Assembly (NCBI GenBank): GCA_035649415.1
Contig: DASRJP010000420.1
Span: forward strand, 1 to 21,942
Direction of reading: 5' to 3'
DNA from: DATKDU01 sp035649415
GTDB taxonomy: Bacteria; Planctomycetota; Planctomycetia; Pirellulales; Pirellulaceae
Length of the DNA: 21,942 nt
Each line of letters begins with the position of its first letter. Position 1 is the stretch's first letter. Made by a program: the position numbers and the translations under genes. The notes below the pieces were generated by a model. The model ran no database searches. It was not told the DNA's origin and saw only the letters and a program-made list of their open reading frames with translations. Of this stretch, positions 16,531 through 21,942 are shown piece after piece.

Positions 16531-17529
16531 CTACTTGGTTTCCACTACCCAGATATTGCGATACCGCACGGGATTGCCGTGATCCTGTAAATAGATGGGT
16601 CCTGGATCCTTGCCGGGGCTTACCGGGGCGGCGGTGGTGCCGCGGTCGCCGGGGAGTTCCACATCCTTGTGGATCGTGACCCCGTTGTGCTGAACCGTTA
16701 TTCGGGGTTTGGCGACAAGTTTTCCACTGTCGTCAAATTTTGCCGCCGTGTATTCGATGTCGTACGTCTGCCACGAAAGCGGCGGCAGGCACATGTTGAC
16801 GTCGGGATTTTTCACCGAATATAGACCGCCGCACTCGTTATCTTTTCCTTCCAGTCCAAACGAGTCGAGCATCTGGACCTCATAGCGGCCTTGAAGATAA
16901 ATGCCGCTATTGCCGCGGGCCTGGCCGCTGTCCTCGGGCTGGTAGGGCAAGCGGAACTCGATGTGCACTTTTTGGTTGCCGAACTTTTGCTTGCTGGTGC
17001 AGCCAGGGAGCAGCAAGCCTTCCTCGGCCTTGCCACCTTCGAAGGCCTCGGCATTCTTCCCGTCAAACAGCACGACGGCTCCTTGCGGCGGCTTGGCGCC
17101 GAGCGTCGGGCTGGAGCGATTGAGCTTGTTCAGTTCGGTAATCGGCTTGCCGTCGGTATCCATGACCTTGATGACGCCGTCCTTGAGCGCGGCGCTGGCG
17201 TTGTCGGTCTTAAAGACGACGGTGTCTCCTTGGCGCTCGCCATCGGACTGGCGGGGATTTTCCTCCTTATTCCACCCGTCGCCGGGCAAACCGCCGGGAT
17301 ACGCGACCGCGCGGAACTTGCCGCCTCCCAAGGCGATGACCTGGGCGCCGATCTTCACGTCGCCGTCGTCGTTCTTGATTGTGCCGACGTACTCACCGAC
17401 AAACGGAAAGTCGGCATCCGCCTTGTCAGGATCGGTGTAGGCCGGCCCTTTGGCCAGCGCCACAGCGGATAGCGCCTGAAACGCGAGACCAAGCGCAAAC
17501 AGAGAAATGCCTCGGGAGAGATGGGACAT
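16531..17529 (-). CDS. Secreted DUF1080 (3-keto-disaccharide hydrolase-like) protein (332 aa)
   Basis: The start at 17529 (MSHLSRGI) is preferred over an upstream ATG at 17604, because AGGAAA lies about nine bases before it and a signal peptide follows (residues 1-26, LFALGLAFQALSAVALAKG). Residues 27-145 form an N-terminal domain that I do not recognise. Residues about 148-330 are DUF1080 (PF06439), a concanavalin-like beta sandwich, with hallmark blocks VVLFDGKNAEAFEGG, GNSGIYLQGRYEVQMLDSFG and the C-terminal GPIYLQDHGNPVRYRNIWV. Related proteins hydrolyse 3-keto sugars, but many DUF1080 members are untested. It is divergent from the HGSNAT-like gene across 179 bases, where I see no strong promoter. 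Confidence 0.9.
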   Translation of the reverse strand: MSHLSRGISLFALGLAFQALSAVALAKGPAYTDPDKADADFPFVGEYVGTIKNDDGDVKIGAQVIALGGGKFRAVAYPGGLPGDGWNKEENPRQSDGERQGDTVVFKTDNASAALKDGVIKVMDTDGKPITELNKLNRSSPTLGAKPPQGAVVLFDGKNAEAFEGGKAEEGLLLPGCTSKQKFGNQKVHIEFRLPYQPEDSGQARGNSGIYLQGRYEVQMLDSFGLEGKDNECGGLYSVKNPDVNMCLPPLSWQTYDIEYTAAKFDDSGKLVAKPRITVQHNGVTIHKDVELPGDRGTTAAPVSPGKDPGPIYLQDHGNPVRYRNIWVVETK

Positions 17530-17708
17530 GATGGTATTTCCTGGGAACGGCGGGGAGTGGGCGTCGGCGGCTGCCATTTTCCAATGGGAAACGGGCGATT
17601 GCAAGTCGAGCGAGGCGAAGCTATTCCCTTTGGTCCATCACAATTGCGCTAGATCAATGAGGGCGGCGCAGGTACGCTTTTGGAATCCCGATTTGCGGAG
17701 GTCCTCCA

Positions 17709-18992
17709 ATGCCCCAGACTGATCGCTTTCGCTCGCAGCCGACGACTATTCAGCCGCTTCTCGATCCGCAGCCGCAGCGACTGGCGTCGCTGGACGCTTA
17801 TCGCGGCTTCGTCATGCTCGCCATGGTGTCGCACGGCTTTGGTCTGCCATACATCGCCCGGCAACCGGGATACTCCAGCGACCCGTTCTGGCAGCGATTG
17901 GCGTATCAGTTCGATCACGTCCCGTGGATCGGCTGCTCGTTCTGGGATTTGATCCAGCCGTCCTTCATGTTCATGGTCGGCGTAGCGATGGCTTTTTCGG
18001 TTGCAGCGCGGGCACAGCGCGGGCAATCCTGGAGGCGCATGGCGCTGCATGCGGCGTGGCGGTCGATAGCGCTGGTTTTCTTGGGCGTCTTCCTGCGCTC
18101 CGTCGGCAGAGAGCAGACGAACTTCATGTTTGTGGACGTCGTTTCGCAAATCGGCCTGGGCTACTTCTTTCTCTTTCTGCTGGCAGGGCAACGGCCGATC
18201 GAGCAGTTCCTGTGGGCCATTGGGATTCTGGGGCTCTATTGGCTGGCGTTCTATCTCTATCCGCTCTCTGAGGAGATCAACGACGCCGCGCTGGGGATCG
18301 AGCTCGGATGGAAGCACCTGACCGGCATGGCCGCGCATTGGGACAAGAACACGAACCTGGCGGCCGATGTTGACCGCTGGTTCATGAATCTGTTTCCCCG
18401 CCAGGAACCATTCGCCTTCGATGCGGGTGGATATGCCACGCTCAACTTCGTTCCGTCGCTGGCCACGATGATCTTTGGTCTGCTGGCCGGGGAACTGCTC
18501 CGCAGCGGTCTGGGTCACGGCAAAAAGCTTCTCTGGCTGGTGCTGCCTGGCGCCGTCGGCATTGCGGCCGGTTTGGCGCTCAATCATTTCGGCATTTGTC
18601 CGCTGGTGAAGCGGATCTGGACGCCGAGCTGGACGTTGTTCGCCGCCGGCTGCACGCTGTGGATGCTGGCCGGCTTTTATCTGGTCATCGAAGTGGTGCG
18701 GCTGCGGTCGTGGGCCTTTCCGCTGGTAGTCGTGGGGATGAACTCGATCGCCATCTACTGCCTGGACAAACTGATCCGCGGCTGGATCCTCGGTACGATC
18801 CGGCTGCACCTGGGCAAGGAGATTTTCAGCGGCAAGGACATCATTGCCTGGCTGAACAGCCACATTCCCAATTTGAAGCTCCCCTATCTCCGGCCGGAGT
18901 TTGTGCCGCTGGTGGAAAGCATCGTGGCGATCGTGGCCCTGTGGTTGATCTGCTACTGGATGTACCGGCGAAAGATTTTCCTGAAGATTTAG
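17709..18992 (+). CDS. Polytopic membrane protein, HGSNAT/DUF5009-like acyltransferase family (427 aa)
   Basis: GGAGG sits seven bases before the ATG and fixes the start. After a 24-residue polar start the protein reads RLASLDAYRGFVMLAMVSHG, the usual opening of the heparan-alpha-glucosaminide N-acetyltransferase-like (DUF5009/DUF1624) family. About nine or ten membrane segments follow, with a periplasm-sized loop near 190-245. The conserved C-terminal FPLVVVGMNSIAIYCLDKLI and a basic tail (YRRKIFLKI) are present. Family members are proposed to transfer acetyl groups to sugars across the membrane, which would fit a glycan-processing neighbourhood; this protein's activity is not shown. A weak TTGCAA-17-TATTCC promoter candidate lies at 17599-17627. 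Its stop overlaps the convergent small gene by four bases. Confidence 0.88.
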   Translation: MPQTDRFRSQPTTIQPLLDPQPQRLASLDAYRGFVMLAMVSHGFGLPYIARQPGYSSDPFWQRLAYQFDHVPWIGCSFWDLIQPSFMFMVGVAMAFSVAARAQRGQSWRRMALHAAWRSIALVFLGVFLRSVGREQTNFMFVDVVSQIGLGYFFLFLLAGQRPIEQFLWAIGILGLYWLAFYLYPLSEEINDAALGIELGWKHLTGMAAHWDKNTNLAADVDRWFMNLFPRQEPFAFDAGGYATLNFVPSLATMIFGLLAGELLRSGLGHGKKLLWLVLPGAVGIAAGLALNHFGICPLVKRIWTPSWTLFAAGCTLWMLAGFYLVIEVVRLRSWAFPLVVVGMNSIAIYCLDKLIRGWILGTIRLHLGKEIFSGKDIIAWLNSHIPNLKLPYLRPEFVPLVESIVAIVALWLICYWMYRRKIFLKI

Positions 18993-19267
18993 CCCAGCAC
19001 CCCGACCCGATACCAGACCCGTACGATCTGGTGCCAGTGGCTGGGCGATTCGCCGCTGGTGCCGAGGGCCCCGTCCCTCGTGCCTTCCTCCCACGTGTGC
19101 CAGATGTTGGGGAGGACGACCGTTTCGACGTGCATCACCTGCACATCGTTTTCCTTGATCCAGGCGTTGGCCGCCTCGAGCGCGGCATCGAACGTCTCAT
19201 ATTCGCCAGGGGAAAAGAACCCCGGCGGGGCGGTCATCTTGGGGACGAAGTCGTGGTATTGGATCAC
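18989..19267 (-). CDS. Conserved small hypothetical protein (92 aa)
   Basis: This frame starts with GTG at 19267 and ends TAA at 18989-18991, overlapping the stop of the convergent membrane protein gene by four bases. The sequence has a soluble, globular composition: aromatic-rich ends (IQYHDFVPKM and WHQIVRVWYRVGVL) and a central helix (YETFDAALEAANAWIKEN) leading into VQVMHVETVVLPNIW. I recall similar short proteins in planctomycetes and other bacteria, with the YExxxxALxxAN and ETVVLPN pattern, but no named function. No membrane segment or signal peptide is present. No good Shine-Dalgarno sequence is visible; the AT-rich repeat cluster lies directly upstream and may supply the promoter. 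Confidence 0.75.
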   Translation of the reverse strand: MIQYHDFVPKMTAPPGFFSPGEYETFDAALEAANAWIKENDVQVMHVETVVLPNIWHTWEEGTRDGALGTSGESPSHWHQIVRVWYRVGVLG

Positions 19268-19293
19268 GGCAGCGGTCAGAGGTCCGAGGTCAG

Positions 19294-19392
19294 CGAATTG
19301 TTGATTGCAAATTGATCATTGCAAATTTCAAATTGAATCTGTGCGTCAACAATTTGCAATTTGCGTTGTTCAATTCTCAATTTGCAATTTCT
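19294..19392. repeat. AT-rich inverted-repeat cluster between nadD and the 92-aa gene
   Basis: In a GC-rich region this stretch is mostly A and T. It holds the 11-mer CAATTTGCAAT at 19350-19360 and 19378-19388, and its exact reverse complement ATTGCAAATTG at 19304-19314, with a near copy at 19319-19328. The left half carries one orientation and the right half the other, so the whole can fold into a cruciform or long hairpin. A further exact copy of the 11-mer is at 16424-16434. It could be a MITE-like or REP-like element. Spacing is irregular and units are short, so it is not a CRISPR array. Confidence 0.65.
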
Positions 19393-19435
19393 GGATATGG
19401 GTAAACGATCAATCGGGGCCTTGCTCGACTTTTGC

Positions 19436-20041
19436 TTACCGATACAGCCCCTGCGCCTCAATGTACTTCTCCACCGCTCGCGGCGTGCGGTAGCGGAGGC
19501 TCTTGCCTTCCGCCGCTCGCTGCCGCAGGTCGGTGCTGGAGAGATCGATGATCGGCATTTCGACCTGGTGCTCGCGGATCGCAGCCAGACGCTTGGGCGA
19601 AACAAGTTGGTCCAGCACTGCGAAATCCGGCGGCGGCGAATCGGCCCGGTGGACGACGACCGGCGTAGCCAGGCGGCAGATCTCCGCGGGCTCGCGCCAG
19701 GTGACGAATTCGTGCAGAGAATCGGCCCCCATCGGGAAGAACAATGCGGCGCGAGGTTGCTGGGCCGTGATGGTCCGCAGCGTCTCCACCGTGTAGCTCA
19801 CGCCCCCCCGATCGACCTCGATCGTCGAGACGGCAAAGTGCTCGTTGCCGGCGATCGCCAGCTCGAGCATCTCGACTCGCGCCTTGGCCGGCGCGAGAAC
19901 CCTCGCTTGCTTGTGCGGCGGCATTGCGGCCGGCACGAACCACACCTGATCGAGCCGGCATTGCTCGCGGCAAGTTTCCGCCAGCAGCAAGTGGCCGCAG
20001 TGCACCGGGTCGAACGAACCGCCGAAGATGCCGAGACGCAT
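19436..20041 (-). CDS. nadD: Nicotinate-nucleotide adenylyltransferase
   Basis: NadD transfers AMP from ATP to nicotinate mononucleotide to make deamido-NAD in cytoplasmic NAD biosynthesis. The family's motifs are all present in 201 residues, the normal length: the nucleotidyltransferase signature GGSFDPVHCGH (7-17), PHK (42-44), FPMGADSL (102-109) and DLSSTDLR (166-173, the ISSTxIR motif). The ATG at 20041 places the GxFDPxHxGH motif right after the first strand, as expected, although no Shine-Dalgarno sequence is visible. A promoter candidate lies about 40 bases upstream. The gene is not next to proB, obgE or rsfS here, the usual partners in many bacteria. Confidence 0.95.
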   Translation of the reverse strand: MRLGIFGGSFDPVHCGHLLLAETCREQCRLDQVWFVPAAMPPHKQARVLAPAKARVEMLELAIAGNEHFAVSTIEVDRGGVSYTVETLRTITAQQPRAALFFPMGADSLHEFVTWREPAEICRLATPVVVHRADSPPPDFAVLDQLVSPKRLAAIREHQVEMPIIDLSSTDLRQRAAEGKSLRYRTPRAVEKYIEAQGLYR

Positions 20042-20083
20042 GGATACGAAAGCGAAGGGAGTTTAGATTGAGCAACTGCCGCC

Positions 20084-20112
20084 ATCCTAGGCCCGCAAAA
20101 CGCGCCCGACAA
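20084..20112 (-). promoter_or_regulatory. Candidate promoter for nadD
   Basis: On the minus strand TTGTCG (20112-20107) and TAGGAT (20089-20084) are exactly 17 bases apart, each matching the sigma-70 consensus at four of six positions. Transcription would start near 20077 and give a leader of about 36 bases. The -35 hexamer is the same as in the candidate promoter of the DUF1501 gene. Confidence 0.4.
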
Positions 20113-20306
20113 TGACAAGCCATCGGCACATGAGATTTCAATTCGAGTTATGGCGGGTGTTCCTATGCATTGTCTGCGTATCCACGTGCCTGGCGATCGT
20201 GCGCTTCATCTTGCATGAATCCAACGCCTGGTTTCCGCTCGCCATCGCGGCCGCAGCCGTGGGGGCCGCCGGTGTCGGCATCTTATTCGGCAAGACTCAC
20301 CGCTGA
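20112..20306 (+). CDS. Small membrane protein (64 aa), hypothetical
   Basis: The product has two hydrophobic segments, at about 14-31 (WRVFLCIVCVSTCLAIVRF) and 40-59 (WFPLAIAAAAVGAAGVGILF), with a short basic end (GKTHR). A second in-frame ATG at 20130 gives a 58-residue form starting MRFQFELWRV and may be the true start; neither has a visible Shine-Dalgarno sequence. The RFQF-x-L opening resembles the membrane part of the protein encoded at 15595-16029 and other small planctomycete membrane proteins. It is divergent from nadD and convergent with folP (16 bases apart). Probably real; function unknown. Confidence 0.5.
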   Translation: MTSHRHMRFQFELWRVFLCIVCVSTCLAIVRFILHESNAWFPLAIAAAAVGAAGVGILFGKTHR

Positions 20307-20322
20307 CGTGGCGGCAGGTGTG

Positions 20323-21246
20323 CTAAGTGATTTGCACTTCGCTTCCATCGATTCCCCCACAGGCTGCGAACAGCCCAAGCGCCTGCCGCACCGCCAGGAC
20401 GTCATGAACGCGGAGGATCTGCACGCCCTGCGCCGCCAGAGCCATCGCGGCTCCGATCGTGCCAAACTTCCGGTCCGCCTCCTTGTCGCCAAGCACTTTG
20501 CCGATGAACCCCTTGCGCGAGTGGCCGACCAGCAGCGGGCAGCCCAGATCGTGAAACCGCCAGCAGTTAGCCATCAGTGCCAGATTGTGCTGGTGCGTCT
20601 TGCCGAAGCCAATGCCGGGGTCGAGGCAGATGCGGTCGCGGTCGATGCCGGCGGTCAGCAATGCATCGCGGCGGGCCAGGAGCCAGGAATAAATGTCCTC
20701 CGCCACGTCTTCGTAGAAGGGGTTGTCCTGCATCGTTTGCGGAGTCCCCTGCATGTGCATGGCGCAGACGGCAGCGGCGGCATCTTTAGCCACGGCGATC
20801 ATGGCCGGTTGCTCAAAGCCGCTGATGTCGTTGATGATCTGCGCTCCGGCCTCGATGGCCGCTTTGGCAACCGAATCCTTCGACGTGTCAATCGACAGGA
20901 TCGCATCCGGCCGCGCCTTGTGGACTGCCTCGACCACGGGTATGACCCGCCGCAGCTCCTCCTCTTCTTCCACCGGCGTCGCATAGGGCCGCGTGCTCTC
21001 ACCGCCGATGTCCAGGATGTCCGCCCCGTCGTCGAGCAGCTTCAGCGATTGCCGCACGGCTTCGTCCCGCGCGAAGAACTGGCCCCCATCGGAGAAGCTG
21101 TCCGGCGTAACGTTGACGATCCCCATCACCAGCGGCAGTTTACCGAACTCGAGCGTGCGATCGATCAGCCGCCAGGACGTGGCCCGCTTAGGGAATCGGT
21201 CGGCAAGCGATTGAGCGAACATGGGGCGGCAGTTATTTTGGGGCAT
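20323..21246 (-). CDS. folP: Dihydropteroate synthase
   Basis: FolP joins p-aminobenzoate to dihydropterin pyrophosphate in folate synthesis and is the sulfonamide target. All hallmark blocks of the TIM barrel are present: MGIVNVTPDSFSDGG (41-55), DDGADILDIGGESTRP (72-87), SIDTSK (118-123), IINDISG (137-143), CLDPGIGFGKT (207-217), LVGHSRKGFI (239-248) and LRVHDV (278-283). The frame is open to 21474, but that part overlaps the divergent dehydrogenase gene, so I use the ATG at 21246 (307 aa). An ATG at 21222 (299 aa) is nearly as good, and neither has a clear Shine-Dalgarno sequence. No other folate gene is adjacent. Confidence 0.95.
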   Translation of the reverse strand: MPQNNCRPMFAQSLADRFPKRATSWRLIDRTLEFGKLPLVMGIVNVTPDSFSDGGQFFARDEAVRQSLKLLDDGADILDIGGESTRPYATPVEEEEELRRVIPVVEAVHKARPDAILSIDTSKDSVAKAAIEAGAQIINDISGFEQPAMIAVAKDAAAAVCAMHMQGTPQTMQDNPFYEDVAEDIYSWLLARRDALLTAGIDRDRICLDPGIGFGKTHQHNLALMANCWRFHDLGCPLLVGHSRKGFIGKVLGDKEADRKFGTIGAAMALAAQGVQILRVHDVLAVRQALGLFAACGGIDGSEVQIT

Positions 21247-21271
21247 TCCAGCCCCAACCAGGAGTTTGCCA

Positions 21272-21942
21272 GTGCGCCATCCAATATACCTGCTGCTGCT
21301 CGCCCTCTTTGCGTCGTCGGCCCTGGCCGAGGAGCCCGTGGAGGTCTTCAACACCGAGCCCGACCCGCGAAAACTCTCCACGCCGCAAGAGTCGCTCGCC
21401 AGCTTGAAGCTGCCGGACGGTTTCCACGCGACGCTCTTCGCCCATGAGCCGGACGTGCAGAATCCGATCAGCATGACGTTCGACGAGCGCGGCCGGCTGT
21501 GGGTCGCCGAAAATTACACCTATGCCGAGAGCAAAGTCGGCTTCGAGACGAAGCTCCGCGATCGGATCGTCATCCTCGCCGACACCGACGGCGACGGAAA
21601 GCACGACCAGCGAACCGTCTTCTGGGATCAGGGAGTGCGGCTGACGAGCGTCGAGGTCGGCTTCGGTGGCGTGTTTGCCCTCTGCGCTCCGCATCTGCTC
21701 TTCATTCCCGACAAGAACCGCGACGACATTCCGGACGGCGAGCCGCAGGTGCTACTCGACGGCTGGGACGCCTCCGCCGTGCGACATAACATCGTCAACG
21801 GCCTCAAATGGGGGCCCGACGGCTGGCTCTACGGCCGCCACGGCATTCTCGCCACCTCAAGCGTCGGTCCGCCCGGAGCGGCACCGTCGCAGCGGAAGCA
21901 AATCAACTGCGGCATTTGGCGCTATCATCCCACCCGCAAGGT
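21272..21942 (+). CDS. PVC-type membrane-bound dehydrogenase, N-terminal part (runs off the right edge)
   Basis: A GTG start at 21272 has AGGAG eight bases upstream and opens a signal peptide (IYLLLLALFASSALAEE). It continues in frame for 223 codons to the edge. The sequence parallels the gene at 6176 block for block: GFHATLFAHEPDVQNPISM, RGRLWVAENYTYAES, DTDGDGKHDQRTVF, GGVFALCAPHLLFIPD, NGLKWGPDGWLYGR and CGIWRYHPT. It is thus the same beta-propeller 'membrane-bound dehydrogenase' family. Whether it also has HEAT-like and haem domains cannot be seen. It is divergent from folP, with only 25 bases between the start codons as called. Confidence 0.9.
   Translation, partial: MRHPIYLLLLALFASSALAEEPVEVFNTEPDPRKLSTPQESLASLKLPDGFHATLFAHEPDVQNPISMTFDERGRLWVAENYTYAESKVGFETKLRDRIVILADTDGDGKHDQRTVFWDQGVRLTSVEVGFGGVFALCAPHLLFIPDKNRDDIPDGEPQVLLDGWDASAVRHNIVNGLKWGPDGWLYGRHGILATSSVGPPGAAPSQRKQINCGIWRYHPTRK

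Noticed and set aside
17649..19094. 481-codon minus-strand frame opposite the HGSNAT-like gene
   Set aside because: Its composition (Arg/Gln/His/Pro-rich) is that of an antisense frame and it covers a clear polytopic membrane gene.
19294..19392. CRISPR array
   Set aside because: Repeat units are only about 11 bases, occur in both orientations and have no uniform spacers.
20170..21447. 425-codon plus-strand frame opposite folP
   Set aside because: FolP has every family motif on the minus strand; the plus frame has none.

Overview
The window reads as a stretch of chromosome from a planctomycete, probably a Pirellulales-like member of the PVC group. This is inferred from gene content and GC-rich coding sequence. 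The typical families are: secreted sulfatases, two 'membrane-bound dehydrogenase' proteins (one with a complete C-terminal CxxCH haem domain), a DUF1501 protein, a DUF1080 (3-keto-disaccharide hydrolase-like) protein, a GYF_2 protein, a VIT-VWA protein, and many signal peptides. No phage, transposase, CRISPR array, rRNA or tRNA was seen.

Layout. (1) 1-5990, minus strand: three genes in one direction. A GYF_2/membrane protein comes first, then a 1347-residue VIT-VWA protein with a C-terminal STN-like region, then the first 50 codons of a sulfatase that runs off the left edge. A long hairpin sits on the sulfatase ribosome binding site. (2) 6176-13888, plus strand: a cytochrome-type dehydrogenase, a DUF1501 protein, a neutral-ceramidase-like protein lacking the expected catalytic serine, a 45-residue membrane ORF and a complete sulfatase. 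Two near-identical 25-bp palindromic repeats follow the DUF1501 and sulfatase genes. (3) 14083-16269, minus strand: a CNNM/CorC-type membrane protein with CBS domains and two small membrane proteins, one with a zinc ribbon. (4) 16531-17529, minus strand: the secreted DUF1080 protein, with a clear intrinsic terminator downstream. (5) 17709-18992, plus strand: an HGSNAT/DUF5009-like polytopic membrane protein, converging with a small minus-strand gene. (6) 19294-19392: an AT-rich inverted-repeat cluster. (7) 19436-21246: nadD and folP on the minus strand, with a small membrane ORF between them on the plus strand. (8) 21272 to the right edge, plus strand: the start of a second dehydrogenase paralogue.

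How the genes may work together (inference). Sulfatases, the DUF1080 protein, the DUF1501 protein and the dehydrogenases are families that planctomycetes carry in large numbers. They are usually linked to processing of sulfated or complex glycans in the periplasm or at the cell surface. nadD and folP are ordinary housekeeping genes placed among them.

I see no clear defence or mobile system. The best candidates for something under-described are the VIT-VWA-STN fusion with its GYF_2 neighbour, the hairpin over the sulfatase ribosome binding site, the two repeat families, and the altered ceramidase-like protein. No intergenic gap exceeds 300 bases.
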